The notes beneath the pieces are model-generated. The model saw nothing but the letters and a program-made list of their open reading frames with translations. It had not been told where the DNA came from and made no database searches. From positions 15,562,001 to 15,626,000 of the forward strand of contig CM106586.1 in NCBI GenBank assembly GCA_048013815.1: a DNA stretch of 64,000 bases, in the 5' to 3' direction. This document shows positions 1 through 12,188 of this stretch, piece after piece (the stretch's first letter is position 1; each line of letters opens with the position of its first letter). Origin of the DNA: Setoptus koraiensis. Lineage: Eukaryota > Arthropoda. Both the position numbers and the translations under genes were made by a program.

Positions 1-409
1 GCGGTGACATAGCTGACAGTTTGTCCTGCGCTGCTCTGCACGATTCACCTGTTGGGCCCAAAAGAATTGTTGTTCACCGGAGCCTACTTGCGCCCTGTGA
101 CACAGCGCTGGCTGCTGTGCAAACAGAGGAGATTCGTGCGGATATTTTTGCAACTCGTGATTGGTGCCGTCGATTCGACGGGCCCAACGGCGACCGGTTC
201 AGCGGTCATCATGATGCACTGTCCGACAGTGACCAGCGCGCAGTGTTGCCAACGCCCGTTCGAACCGGGTCGCCGAAAGGAACAATCAGGCGACGGAATG
301 GGAGCGGACGATCGAGTCGTTGGCTTGTTGCTTGGGCGACACACAGACAAACAAAGGAAGCACGTTAATCGATCCCATTGATCCGTCCTCATTCGCGTTC
401 GCGGGCACA

Positions 410-515
410 GCAACAACGACAGCGACAACGATAGCAGCAACAACGACAGCGACAGCGACAACGACAGCAACAACGACAGCGACAACGACGGCAGCGGCAA
501 CAACGGCGCTGGCGA
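410..515. repeat. Imperfect ACA/ACG/AGC trinucleotide tract
   Basis: About 100 bp of interrupted RAC-type triplets (acaacg, acagcg, acaacg). It reads as poly-Thr/Ala on the plus strand and Leu/Ser on the minus strand, which explains the open frames across it. Confidence 0.8.
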
Positions 516-880
516 GAGAAAATCAACAACCTAAAATGATGTTATCATCATCGCTAGCGCCATTGTAGTTGTTGGTCTATGATGAAATAAATAACGACAA
601 GCACCTAGGGTCATTATCGTAGGAGCCGGTTTTACACGGGGGAACTTGCGACAGCAACACGTACTGCACGTGTTGCTGGCCGGTCGTTGGTGTTGTCGTT
701 GTTCGAGCAAACTTTTCAGTTTAATTCAACCGAGTGACACGAGCGACCGGCGGCAACTGATAGCTGCAACTGTGTTCTTTGGGAGCACGTCGAGCCATTC
801 TCTCGGTGCATACTCTTGCTATGCAACTATGCCGGCCAGTCATACTTGCAGTTTACACTTATGCGGGCGACTCACAAATA

Positions 881-970
881 TAGCACAAGCCATAGATATA
901 GCAAAAGCTATCGATTTAGCACGAGCCGTAGAATTAGCACGAGCAACAGATATAGCGCGAGCCACAGATC
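881..970. repeat. 18-bp tandem repeat, five copies
   Basis: Five consecutive 18-bp units start at 881, 899, 917, 935 and 953. Each begins tagc and shares the pattern tagcacgagccatagat with 2-5 substitutions. The plus-strand frame through it reads as six-residue units of the type DIARAT/ELARAT and stays open from 646 to 1005. No other coding evidence supports that frame. Confidence 0.85.
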
Positions 971-2204
971 GGGGCCATAACGTTGCAATTGAATGGATTG
1001 AATGAAAAGAACGAAATGATACGACCAATGAAACGACGCCACGATATAGCGACGCACGAGACGCCGACGGCGCGGCGCGAAAAAGCGCGTAAATCACGCG
1101 TTGATTCGGCCGAATAACGCCTGAAAACAACGTCAAAGGATGTAAACAAAAGCACGAACGCAGCAAAGAACGAGCAAAGATTTAAAGATTCTTTTATAAG
1201 ACGACGAGACGCTGACTGGACAATGGTGCAATCTCAAGTGGAAACAGCAAATAAAACAGTTGTAACACAGCCAGACAAATGAGAAGTGGTGGGCGTACTA
1301 TTTGTTTGCTCTACTTCTTTATTTGTTGTCGTGCATGGGGCCGGCGCGGGCGACGTGTCGCGTACGTGGCACAGTCCGTGTTGGCCCGTGCGCACGTACG
1401 CAAACACGGGCCGGCGCATACCGACGCACATCCGTCCACCGCGCCCGACAATGAGTCGGGTAATGAGTGTTGGCGCGCATCTTGAGCTGATTGGCCGTTT
1501 GATTGGGTGCTCGTGGTCGACTTGTCCGCTGCCGGTTTGTCCGGCAAAGCGACCACTTTTGCCAACGGAGCCCCAACGGACCAACTGACCACTCAGCGAC
1601 TATATTTCGGCTCGTTGAGTGGCGAGCAAGTTGCGCGTTGCAAGTCGAGCGACGAAAATAGCGACGAAAACAATGAATTGGGGGGCCTCTGTCACTATTT
1701 TGGGACCAGAAGAGCAAAGCAAACAATGAGGCCGCGGCACAAACAAACCCACGCAAGATTTGTCGACAAGATTAGCTCACAATTGTCAGTGGGACAGCGG
1801 AGCGGAAGTTGACCGGTCATCGTCTAGTTTGCGCGCTAATGATGACGGGCATGCATTTTGCATTGGCGTCGGTTTCTTGCGGCAGCGATGCAAATGATGA
1901 TTGCAACTTGCAATTTATAAACGTCGCTTATGGACGCTTCATACGGTGCATTCTCTTGGTCGTATCATGCGACTCTGCGATGTATGAACTGGCCGCTGAT
2001 CGGCATGACAATTCCGGCCCGATCGGCCCGTAATGACTGGCGTTGTTACCTGTTGACAGTTTCGCGCTGAATTGTTTTACCCTCAATTGGGTCACACGCG
2101 TTTATAACGCGACGCGGTCGGTTATTTGCTGGGCGGCCACGCTCTCGGCACTGGATGAGCCGTTGGCTGTCGCGGAATCCAACGAAATAAACGAGCCAAC
2201 GGTC

Positions 2205-2264
2205 GCTCGGAAGCCCGCGGCTCGGAAACCCGCGGCTCGGAAACCCGCGGCTCGGGAGCCCGCG
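2205..2264. repeat. 15-bp tandem repeat, four copies
   Basis: Four adjacent units of the type gctcggaaacccgcg start at 2205, 2220, 2235 and 2250, with one or two substitutions between copies. Confidence 0.85.
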
Positions 2265-2460
2265 CGGGCCAGATTGCAGCAGATAGCTTGTCGTAATTTA
2301 TACGCGAACGCCGCTTGGTTTCCACATGATATATATGCCCTCTATGCATGCAACCGGCGCTGCTGGCCAACTTGTTGGCCCATTTACATATTGTGCATTT
2401 ATGCTGTATAATGCACAATATCTGCAGTGTCGCGCCGAAGTGACAATTGGCTCGGTCCGC

Positions 2461-2530
2461 CGGTCGCCGGTCAGTTGCGGCCGTCGCCGGTCAGTTGTGG
2501 CCGTCGCCGGTCAGTTGTGGCCGTCGCCGG
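2461..2530. repeat. 20-bp GC-rich tandem repeat, about 3.5 copies
   Basis: The unit ccgtcgccggtcagttgtgg repeats at 2461, 2481 and 2501 with a half copy at 2521. Copies are nearly identical. Confidence 0.85.
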
Positions 2531-2607
2531 GGGCATCAACGACAACGCGAGCAATCACAAAATCGCAAGTCTATTGTTGTCGGGCCGGCGAGTGTCATGG
2601 CTCATCA

Positions 2608-2651
2608 TTGGCCCGTCGTTGGCCCGTCGCTGGCCCGTCGCTGGCTCGTCG
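2608..2651. repeat. 11-bp GC-rich tandem repeat, four copies
   Basis: Units of the type ttggcccgtcg start at 2608, 2619, 2630 and 2641, and a partial fifth follows. The core CCGTCG is shared with the 20-bp array just upstream and with the 8-bp array near 61.9 kb. Confidence 0.8.
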
Positions 2652-2747
2652 TTGGCGGGATCGCACGCGGCGCTCAACATGACCGACAACAACACGATAA
2701 TGCAAAGAAGGGAACGCAAAGAACAACCAGCCAAGGAACAATTCGCA

Positions 2748-2771
2748 AATGAATGAATGAATGAATGAATG
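2748..2771. repeat. (AATG)6 microsatellite
   Basis: Six perfect AATG units. Confidence 0.9.
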
Positions 2772-2989
2772 TTATTATTTATGTGCTGTTGCCAAATTAT
2801 CTGTGACAGCTGAATTTCAATTAGAGCAGAAAGCATAAAGAGCCGCGACCACCAACACGCCAGGTTATCTATCCGCGGTGCGCGCGTGATTGATCCCGTG
2901 GAGCCCCGTGAATCACGGCCCGTGATCCTGCGGGCCGCCCCCTCTCCGGCGTCTTCTCGCTGCTCGTCGCGCAGCCAGCCGAGCGCTCC

Positions 2990-3064
2990 GAACTCCGCAG
3001 TCCAAACTTCGGGTCAAAACTCCACAGTCCAAACTTCGGGTCCAAACTCCGGAGTCCGAGCCTC
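2990..3064. repeat. About 27-bp imperfect tandem repeat
   Basis: Two and a half units containing aactccRcagtccaaacttc lie next to each other. The third copy is diverged (aactccggagtccgagcc). Confidence 0.7.
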
Positions 3065-6000
3065 AAAGTCCGGGCGACGACTCACCCACCGGACACTGCT
3101 GGCGTGCACGTAGCGGCCGGCATAATGGATTGCATTTTGCGCACAAGTCAAAGCAGAGGCCCCATTCTAATCCTGTCGCCGACACTGGCGATCGACGACG
3201 CGATTGCAGGCCCGATCTCAATGGCTGATTTGATTGGGTCTCGGGACTGGCGCAGAACAGTGTTTCGGCACGCCGATAAGTCCCGTGTCTTGTATCATCG
3301 ACGGTCGCTGTCATTTATTTACTTCGTTTATTTCGTTTATTTATACGTTTTACGCGATAAGCGCGAGTCCGACGGATCGCATCGAGACGCGATGCCGATG
3401 TCGCCAATCGCCGAGAGCCGTCAATGAGTTTCTGCCTCTCGTCATCCAGAGGGAATTAGAGAAATCTTTCAGAGCTATCTCTGGGCCGTGGCAGAATTTC
3501 TCTGAGAATCCGCGAGCACTTTCGCAGCGCCAATGCACGTCAATTTGAGCCAGAGTGGCCAAAATGTTGCACGAGCACGCGGCGGGTGTAATATGGTCAA
3601 AAATCAACAAGTCAACCCAACTTTTCGAGCTGCTCGTTAAGCTGGATGCGACCAGTGATTTGCAGGCTGGCGTTTGGTCGCTGGCGATTGGCGAGCACAA
3701 CATTTGAAACTTGTAAACCATTCAGTTTGTGACAGTTGATGCGAGCCAACTTATCGCCCGCCAGCATGCGAGCCTGCGAGTCTGCGAGCCCCTCGAGCTT
3801 ATCCATAATGCGCGCCGTCTAATCTCGTCTAATCCAACTATGCCAACGGCGTCAGCAATTGTACAACTGCAAAGATTTATATTATAACAAGCCATACATT
3901 TATATATTTTTCGCCAATCTATAACGGCCTCTAATAATATAATATCTAGAACAGAATTAGCGACAGTGGCGGCGGGCGATTAGCGAGCATGAGAATGATC
4001 GCTCGCAGTTCGCAGTTTGAACGCGATTCGACAATCAGATCGGCTTCGATTTCGATTATTCTGTTTATTCGATTCGGTGCGCTTTCACACACACACCAGT
4101 GCCATGCTGCAAACTTGTGCCCCGTTCGCGATCGGCGCAATCGAACGAACGGGCGCAACAACGTCACGTAAGCTATTACGAAATGCGAGCGAATAAGCGC
4201 GTCTCGCTCTCGTCGAACGCGCCGAACGCGTCGAACGCTGCGAATCGTTCGAATGATCTATTTCTGTTTTGGCTGATCTGTCTCGTGGGCTGAGCCCGTG
4301 CAACGCGCGCTCGCATAATGCGTCTGCCAATTGCGCCCCTGCGCTGTCTCCATCTCACGTGTTCCACATCACTGGCGGGCCCCTGGCTGTCGATGGGCGC
4401 CGGCCGGTTGCCAACAATAACAACGACGACAACAGCGACAACAACCACGACAGCGACAAACAGAAAGGAGTAATGGGAACGGGGCTCTCGATGCTCCCAA
4501 TCATCGAATCCCAACCCGAGGGCTGGGTCAAGTGTGTCACGTGTGACAAAAAAGGGCTGCCCTCCATAATATCACATTTTTGCACAATAGCCACAGTGTG
4601 CCCAGTGTGAGCCTGTTATGCAACAGGCGCTGGTATCGCCATCGGTTTGGCTTCCTCTTTCATTCATTTTTTGCACAATTGTCATGTGCTGCTGGCCCCA
4701 ATGTCACCCAGTTCACCAATGTAGTTCGACGGATTCATGGGCACCGTTGATGATTTATTTTTTTCTATCCTGTCCATGCGAGGTGGAGAGCCGATTGCTT
4801 TGTTGCACTGAGGCCGCCATCCATCTGTTCTCCTTACCTGTTGCTCGACGATCGAGCCACATTAGATAACTGTTACGTTTACTCTTTTGCACCATTTTGG
4901 GGCCCGCCGTTCCGATGTCCGCGGCAACTGTTCGCCTGGAGTTAGTTTCCAGTTGAAACTGGCAACATTTGCCAGCCCATACTACCCACAGAACAGTTTG
5001 GACAGCAGCGACTCGATGCAGTTCTCACCACACAAGTGCTGCGTCGGGCCGCCCAAAAGCGAGCCAATTTGCACCAAAACGCAACTTGTCAGACCAACCA
5101 AAACCGAAGCGGCCAATTATTGCTGCCCGTCGACAAAGACGCAACTGTGGCTGTCACGCTATTGGCTCACATTTGCGTATATTTGCATAAATATCTATAT
5201 ATATATACATATTTCACCTTGGGCCATCAATTTGTTTGTGCTCGGCGGCGCTTCTTTTCGTTTCTCTGGCACTGTGGCCTTCTTTCGGGCACTGTCGCCT
5301 TGTCTCTGACACTGCTGTGCCCTCGAGGAACCGCCGGCAACACGGGAGCCCGGCATACCTGTTGAGCCCGCGCACACCGCGTCACAGTAAGCGACTCGAA
5401 ATGCATTTATACCGATACGCACGCCGGAGGGGACCGCTTTTTGGTGGACTGGTCGACGGTGGCCGAGCCAATCGATCATGCGCTGCACATGGCCGCTTGC
5501 AAGTTGCAAGTTTAAATATTTGATTACGACACGATGCGACAATGCAACGGCCTGGAGGAATAATTTGCACTGTTGTAATTTGCAAAGAAAAAAATTGTCC
5601 CAAAAAGTCTTGCGCGGCGCCGGCCCCATGCAAAATTCGTGTAAAATGCAATTTAAGCAACTGTTGCGCGCCATTAATTTCTCAATGCGTTTCCGTGGCT
5701 CTGGCATTGGTCTCGTTGCAATATTTGCCCAACACACATTACGCTCGCTCTAGATACATTACATTTATCCGCTCGTCTAATGGCCTCATCATTTTGTGCC
5801 CATCGGGCCATGTCACCGACGGCACCATGCAACCCAATGCAAGGCTGTGTTGTCGCGAATTGAGGACCCCATTTTAGAGCGAGAAACAGAGCGCTAGATC
5901 GAGACAAATTGAGTAAATAATTTTTGTGTGTTTGTCGCTTCTGCAGATCAGAGTATCGTCTGAAAGCAACGACATACAAACTGCAGTGCACCAAACAACC

Positions 6001-6380
6001 GATGGGCGGCCGACCGCCCATTTCTTCTCGTCCGAGGCCCCCGGTGTCAGGCCGATCCCAGAGAGAAGATACCCGAAGGAAATGATGGACATTATGCACC
6101 TACGGGGCTCATTATCGTGTCCGCTCTGCTCGCGTTTGCAGTTTTGCAATGTTCGCATGATCGCAAAACAGAAGCGAGCCGTTTGACGTCCTGAGTTGGA
6201 TGTTGCAAGTCCGAACGGAGGCTTGCTATGCGTACGCGAGGGCCGACAGGAGATACTTGTTGTTTATGGCAGTTGTCGTGATCGTCGTCGTGTTTGCTCG
6301 TAGTTGTTAAACTCTAGACATGAATGATTTTCCACTGTTTGTTTGCTGCGCACTTTGTTTTGTCCATTACTGGCTACCGC

Positions 6381-6381
<1 letters not shown>

Positions 6382-6467
<86 letters not shown>

Positions 6468-6487
6468 CAACGACGACGACGACGACG
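6382..6487. repeat. (GAC)n microsatellite, 24 perfect units plus interrupted tail
   Basis: 6382-6453 is 24 uninterrupted GAC units. About 34 bp of GAC/AAC mixtures follow. It produces long poly-Thr, poly-Ser and poly-Val frames on both strands, which I do not regard as genes. Confidence 0.95.
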
Positions 6488-7252
6488 CGCTCACAAGTTG
6501 CCACGATGAGAAAGTATAATGTTTGCAAAACGACCAGTTGCAGATGCCTCAATGATCAACTACCTGGCCATTATGCACCAATCAATAATCAGGTTGCATC
6601 ATTGCTCTGGCGTGCTTGTGTCTCTGCCAGTCTATGCGACTATTTCTGTCTGGCGCCGTCCCTAATGGCTTTTACCTGACGCGCAACAAGCGCCAGGCAA
6701 AATGCAAAAGTATAAATCAATCGAATCTTGTATCTGTAACTTGTAGATGCAAGATAATAAGTATTGTTCGGTCGATTGTAGCAACCCTGGTTGCATCATT
6801 AGATCGGTTTATCCGGGCGACAATGACGATTATCCCGCCTAATCGCCACAATACAGGCCAACAATATGCCCGTGAATCGTAATACGGATTCTGTATCTAA
6901 CAACGGTCTGACATTGTTAGAGAGAGAGAGAGAGGGGGCCTCTGGCCGACGCGACCACCTATCTGACTCTTGCTGGCCTGATCTAAAGCTAATCTGATTA
7001 TTATTTCCACTTTGTGCAATCCACAATTTACAAGGCTCAGATTATCGCGCAAGATGATAATAGATTGCGGGCCCCATGAAATACATACCGCAATATATCG
7101 CTTTGGGGTATTTCTTGCGGGAATAATTGTGTTCCAAGAATATTCCATATCTTCTAACCTCGTGTTGCATATCATCGCCGGGCCCATCGTGACCCAGTGG
7201 GCCACTGAAAGAGCACGATGCCAGGCCGCTAATCAGTGCCGCTTTGCCAGAA

Positions 7253-7275
7253 CAACAACAACAACAACAACAAAC
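7253..7275. repeat. (AAC)n microsatellite
   Basis: About seven AAC/ACA units in non-coding DNA upstream of the bHLH gene. Confidence 0.85.
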
Positions 7276-7987
7276 ATGCTGCTTGCGGTGGTGTTAAAGT
7301 TTGACAGCGTTAAAGCGCCGATAAACAGTGACTTTTGCTGTCGGAATTATCATATCATAACATTGGATGTATACCGTTCGTTCAATGCAATGATTGCTTC
7401 GAACAGCACAAGAAGTTTGTCAAAGAAGCAACCATTGTAATGCGACGTAGCGATGCATACCGATTGTTATGCTCCTTTGGGCCCATTGTTTGTGTTTACT
7501 TCACCTTCACTTCACTTACCTTACTCCCCGCCTAGAAAACTTTTACGTTACCTTTTTCTTTTCTTGTGTTCTTGTCTGCCCCTCTGCCCCTCCCCCCCCG
7601 ATTTGCCCCCGTTCTTCTCTGTATCCTTGGAAGTGCATACCTGGTTTGCCAGTGTGTCCCTCTTTGGTGCTTTCCCCCTGTGGCAGCGCCACCGATTCAA
7701 ACTAGAGCATTATGGTGACATGGTTGCGATGATTGCGACAAGGAAAGAAGCGTTAAAAAAGTTCGCGACGAGAGTGTGGAAAATCGTCGCCAAAAGAAGT
7801 TTGCCAGCGACGGGCAGTTTGTGATCGACGACCTCAGTGACGATTCGCACACCGACACAACCGGTCGCATCTATTCATTCTGGCATATATCACGCCATAA
7901 CGCGCGCTATCATCGCTAGCATCCAGTGAATCGCCACACTGACCACGGCAACACACACACACGCACATACAGGTAACGAATATCAGT

Positions 7988-9448
7988 ATGGCCAACATTG
8001 ACATGGCCACAGCAAACAATAATTGCTGGACAGCAACAACAACAACAAGCCAGCTCCTCGTGGCCAACAGCCACCAAGACGAGCACGTGCTAAGAGAATT
8101 CGACGACGAATACGTCGAACAATACTGTAATACTGTAGGCCAGCGAGAATTATCCTCAAATGATGCACTCAATCAGGTGCACCAATCGGTATACGAAATG
8201 GATGATGCAACAACAACACCATCGGCGTTAGCTTATCACGATATAACAACAAACGAGAAAAATTTTCATCTTTTTCACCATCATCAGCATCATATTATAA
8301 CAACAACCGCCAACAACCATTACAACAACAATCACCACCAACACCAACAACAATTGCCAGATTCAACGTATATGGACGAAGATCAGCTTGACCAGCTACA
8401 AACAAATGATGAACAACAACATAACAACCAAAACTCGCTATTCGACAACAACAATCAATTGATTGCTAGCATATATAACCAACAACAACAGCCACAACAC
8501 TACGAGCACCAGCATCAACAATTTGGACAAACAATAATGATGACAGTGCCTTCATACTTGTCATCGGCCTTATCACCTGTATCCTCTCAATCCCCGCCAC
8601 TAAATTCGTCATCATTTATTTCAGAATCAACAAGTGCCACAAGTAGCAATATTGCCTTTTCAACAACACCACCAACAACAACAAGCAAACCTAAACAACA
8701 AGCAGCGGACCAATTAAAAGCAGGCACAGCAAAGAGGTCAGCGGCAGCCAAAGCATCAACGGGTAAAAAGAGGACTAATTCGCGTGGTGTCAAGACCATC
8801 ACAAAAAACAAAGACAATAACTCCAAGAAAGATATCTACAATGCCAGAATGTTGCTGAGCTCTTTAGAGCAAGCGCTGCAGCAAAGAAAGAGATCCTCAT
8901 CAACAAGCTCCTCCATTTTTTCTAGCAGCTATAACGGACCTAGCGACGACATCACGGACGATTCAACCGAGTCAACAACGACTTTTAACAACAACAATAA
9001 TCAACTCAATAATAATACTAGTAATGACGAAAACAAGGATGTTGTCGGTTACAATAATCAAAATATAAAAACATCAACTATCACAAACAATAACTCAATT
9101 GGGAACAATACCGATGATGGAGCAATATGTATAGTTGACAAGATTGTTATTAAAAAAATTAGAAGAGTTAAGGCAAATAACAGGGAACGTAATAGGATGC
9201 ACAATTTAAATGGGGCACTAGACAGACTAAGACAACATTTGCCTCCATTCGATGAAGACGCCAAATTAACGAAAATTGAAACATTGAGAGTGGCCAAAGA
9301 TTACATACTGAAACTCACTAGCTTGCTAGAGCAAACCCAAACTCAGACTAACATCAATTGCGAAACGGAACATTCCGCGATGGTGGACGACAAAACAACA
9401 CCAACAGATCAGTGCCAAGATATCAAGCCAATATTCTTAAGCACTTGA
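7988..9448 (+). CDS. tap: Neurogenin/tap-family bHLH transcription factor
   Basis: This is a single-exon gene of 486 residues. The bHLH domain lies at about residues 391-447: the basic stretch [14 protein letters not shown] is followed by helix 1, a short loop ([12 protein letters not shown]) and helix 2 ([18 protein letters not shown]). [17 protein letters not shown] plus [11 protein letters not shown] is diagnostic of neurogenin rather than NeuroD or atonal. Members bind E-boxes as heterodimers with Daughterless/E-proteins in the nucleus and specify neurons. The long N-terminal half is rich in Gln, Asn, His, Ser and Thr, with a basic patch at about 245-285, and is probably disordered. An ATTAAA poly(A) signal lies at 9514-9519. 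Single-exon structure is common in this family. Confidence in the family is high; orthology to tap rather than another neurogenin paralogue is inferred. Confidence 0.93.
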   Translation: MANIDMATANNNCWTATTTTSQLLVANSHQDEHVLREFDDEYVEQYCNTVGQRELSSNDALNQVHQSVYEMDDATTTPSALAYHDITTNEKNFHLFHHHQHHIITTTANNHYNNNHHQHQQQLPDSTYMDEDQLDQLQTNDEQQHNNQNSLFDNNNQLIASIYNQQQQPQHYEHQHQQFGQTIMMTVPSYLSSALSPVSSQSPPLNSSSFISESTSATSSNIAFSTTPPTTTSKPKQQAADQLKAGTAKRSAAAKASTGKKRTNSRGVKTITKNKDNNSKKDIYNARMLLSSLEQALQQRKRSSSTSSSIFSSSYNGPSDDITDDSTESTTTFNNNNNQLNNNTSNDENKDVVGYNNQNIKTSTITNNNSIGNNTDDGAICIVDKIVIKKIRRVKANNRERNRMHNLNGALDRLRQHLPPFDEDAKLTKIETLRVAKDYILKLTSLLEQTQTQTNINCETEHSAMVDDKTTPTDQCQDIKPIFLST

Positions 9449-9761
9449 TTGCATAACTGATTTGTATATCTGTACTGTAATTATGGTAATAATAACAAAG
9501 GTTTTTTATCTAATTAAATATATATCTATAAATTTGTATATGCATTTAATTTGAATAGGCCGAATGATTTAATTGTAATGCCAATCCTAATGCTATAATG
9601 GTGATGATAGAGGAAGTATAGTTGTCAATTATAGTTTTGGTAGTAGTAGTAGTAGTTGTAGTAGAAGTTTCTTTTGTTAGTGTTGTTATTGTAGCCGCAA
9701 TGTGGATCAAGCATCATCTCCTTACTGATTGCTGTAATCATCGAGGATTGCAATCAGCAGT
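9449..9761. other. Short intergenic spacer between convergent genes
   Basis: It holds the 3' untranslated region of the bHLH gene (ATTAAA at 9514-9519) and a degenerate TAG/GTA triplet run at about 9640-9668. No gene is visible. Confidence 0.6.
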
Positions 9762-10640
9762 CTAATTAAATGACTGATTTATAGCCATATATCTTATGGA
9801 TCTGGTGCGATCACTACCACCAGGCGACTTGTTCAGCATGTTTTGGGCTAATTCGATCAAATCCCTGGGTAATGCCACCTGTAAGCAAACAATTTTTGCA
9901 AGTAGTTAGTAGACCGCACAATCAAGTGACCCGTTAAGTAAGAGGCCAAGCTATTATTGCTATCGGATCATTTGCTGGAAACTCACCTGAGTGGCGACGT
10001 AGTTGATGTCTTCGTAAAGCCTGATCCATTTCTTTGTTGGTCCATCAAATCTAATGTGGTGATTGTCCCGGGTCAATTCTTTGGCCTCTTCGCGGTGTAA
10101 TTCCGTCTCACGATTGTGCAACCACATTTTGACTACACTTCTTGCCGACTCAAACGCACCGGCAAATATATCGTACTTCTTTTTGACCCAGCGCAATTCA
10201 TCTATTGGCTGGCCGGCGATTACGCCTAACTCACTGTTGATATATAAATATCTAACATAGTTTTTTATATTCAGCACATTCGATTGTGCATTGTCTTTAG
10301 CGATGGCCTCAAGTTCCTCAACTATGTTTTCCGTTTGCGTGGTTATCCACGCTAACAGAGTACCCGTCAGGAAGGGCAGCTCACCAGTAGTCTGGCCCCT
10401 TGCTCGAGCTCTTATTCTAAGGCTTTCTTCATTGGGTATATTTGTCACAGGTGGCTGGAATCTGGACAATTCGCGATTACTCTGAGTAGATTCATCTACC
10501 ACCTCTTTCCATTTTTGCTTGCCTTCTTTTATCTGTTGAACGCTTTCTCCACTGTCCGACTTATCGGACTTACAGGCTACAAATTGATTGCCTATAATAA
10601 GTGCACAGCATGCGCTTACAATTAGCGTAGATAGATACAT
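9762..10640 (-). CDS. Secreted protein of unknown family, paralogue A
   Basis: Two exons: 9987-10640 and 9762-9878. The donor reads CAG|gtgagt and the acceptor ttacag|GTGG, phase 0; without splicing the frame stops eight codons into the intron. The product is 256 residues. Residues 1-23 are a signal peptide (hydrophobic core LIVSACCALII, then VACKS). I recognise no named domain. Two segments match the neighbouring gene on the opposite strand: LLAWITTQTENIVEELEAI (95-113) and TKKWIRLYEDINYVATQ (202-218). The middle is predicted mainly helical and the C-terminus is basic and polar. The two genes diverge from a 620-bp spacer, so a local duplication with inversion is the simplest origin. It is probably an extracellular helical protein; function unknown. 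Confidence 0.75.
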
Positions 10641-11260
10641 TTTTGATTATAATCATAAACAATTTTGTATGCAAATCTAAAGAACACGATGAAAAACAAG
10701 GCCGTTATATGAACACTATTATAGCAGATGAAAAAAGGATGAATTCTCTTGAGCTACGCTAGTTGCAACACAATAGCACTAGCAAAATTGATACCTTTCT
10801 ATATATAGCATCTACACTGGTGCCATATATGTGAGCAAAGATCAATTGCTAAAAATGTGAGACTATTTTTGTCAGAGGCATCCACGAAAACAATCCTAAA
10901 CAAGAGGCAGGCAAGAGTCACTCTGTCTATCATGTTCACAAGAATCACATGATGCGTAGAGGTGATCTTGCCAAACGATGGTGTCTATTCCAAAGATCGT
11001 AAGCAACATAGTTCGCTCGATAAATAGAAAGGACATCGTCTATATTCTATCGAGCTTGTTTGTGACACCAGTAGCATTCACTCTACTACTACAATGGCTA
11101 GCCTCTCTCCAGTAGCACCAGTAGAGTTATATTTTGATTTGTCACACACAATTCAGCGTAAACGAAGAGATTGTAAAAATTTTTGATAATGTGAACAATG
11201 GGCTAAAAACTTTTGTTGGCACAACACCCGGAATACCCCATTATCAGAGACCGCACATAG
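10641..11260. other. Divergent intergenic region between secreted paralogues
   Basis: 620 bp separate the start codons of the two related genes, so this should carry both promoters. I see TATA-like stretches (tatataac on the minus strand near 10709; tatatata near 10800 on the plus strand). I find no initiator at a convincing distance, so I do not call a promoter. The word ccagtag occurs several times around 11068-11127. Confidence 0.4.
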
Positions 11261-12074
11261 ATGCTTACCATTATGATTACGTCAGGCGATAACTCTGGGC
11301 TGCTGTTGTTTTTCTTTATAAATCTGACAGTCTATGTAATAACGAATGTCCAAAATGTTGACTGTCAAAAAAGAGAGCAAGCCGTTTACATGACACGCAT
11401 CAGTCCCGAATTACATTCATGGATTATGAGGAGAACAGAGGAAATTGTATTTGATCTAGATATATTACAAAATGCCATTGAGCACAAAGCTAAAGCACCC
11501 ATACTGACACTTGTTGCCTATTTCAATAGCTGCTTAGATCTATTGGTCATACTGGACTTGAATATACCGGGACTGGAGTATCTAGAACATGAAAAAGATC
11601 TCTATGATGATTCATTCACGCGAAATTTAGCTAACTCTGTACAAGATTATGTTGTCAATACCATGACTAAAATGATTGAGCTCGAACAATCGATGAAAAA
11701 GAATACTAAACCCTCGCAGAAATGGATTGATCTGTATGAAATACTAGATATGCTATCAAAGCAAGTCCGCTTTGATCCATGGATAGTATCCACTATAAAT
11801 AGTTTTTTTGAAGAAAACAAGGCCGGCCAACTATCCTACAGGCGGAAGCTATTCAAGGAATATACTGAAATTAAGTAAGTGCTGTCAGTATTCATAATGG
11901 AAATCAATTACAACAGTTTTCGTCCCCTAAACTCATCGACGTATAGCTCTTGAAATATTCTCTTTATCTAAACTTCTGTGCAGGATTGTGAACAACAGTT
12001 ATACGGTTACCGCCACAACTAAAGCAACCAATTTTCTGCAAAGAATATTCGGACCTGGACCTAACAAACAGTAG
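11261..12074 (+). CDS. Secreted protein of unknown family, paralogue B
   Basis: Two exons: 11261-11874 and 11984-12074. The donor is AA|gtaagt and the acceptor tgtgcag|GATT, phase 2; the spliced product is 234 residues. A hydrophobic segment at about 13-29 (GLLLFFFINLTVYVI) followed by NVDCQ looks like a signal peptide. LHSWIMRRTEEIVFDLDIL (51-69) and SQKWIDLYEILDMLSKQV (152-169) correspond to the two conserved segments of the divergent neighbour, with nearly the same spacing (101 against 107 residues between the tryptophans). The intron position is not shared, so the pair is old or one intron has moved. An AATAAA signal sits at 12114-12119. I know no family for it. Confidence 0.75.
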
Positions 12075-12188
12075 TGAAATGCTCAAATATAAGACGAATG
12101 ATAGTGTGATAGTAATAAAGATAATTCAAATACTTTCTATGAGTGTTTAATTTAAGATTAAATTGTCTGATGGAATTCTAAGATAAAT

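Larger units (their letters stand above)
1..7987. other. Repeat-rich upstream region without a supported gene
   Basis: I find no reading frame here with a recognisable domain or a convincing exon chain. The open frames are mostly products of the higher GC content and of trinucleotide repeats, and several overlap on both strands. The stretch holds many short tandem repeats, listed separately, and runs up to the tap-like gene, so it may hold its regulatory DNA or an intron of a gene further left. Base composition is visibly more GC-rich than the middle of the window and resembles 61.5-64 kb. Confidence 0.6.

Noticed and set aside
245-280. Possible tRNA T-arm (GCCCG-TTCGAAC-CGGGT) on the plus strand
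   Set aside because: The following bases CGCCGAA find no complete acceptor partner within tRNA distance, and no D- or anticodon arm is visible.
5195-5737. 180-codon minus-strand open frame
   Set aside because: Overlaps other long frames on both strands in GC-rich DNA, has no signal peptide or domain, and composition looks non-coding.
6264-6552. Long poly-Ser, poly-Thr and poly-Val frames
   Set aside because: They are the six-frame products of the (GAC)n microsatellite.
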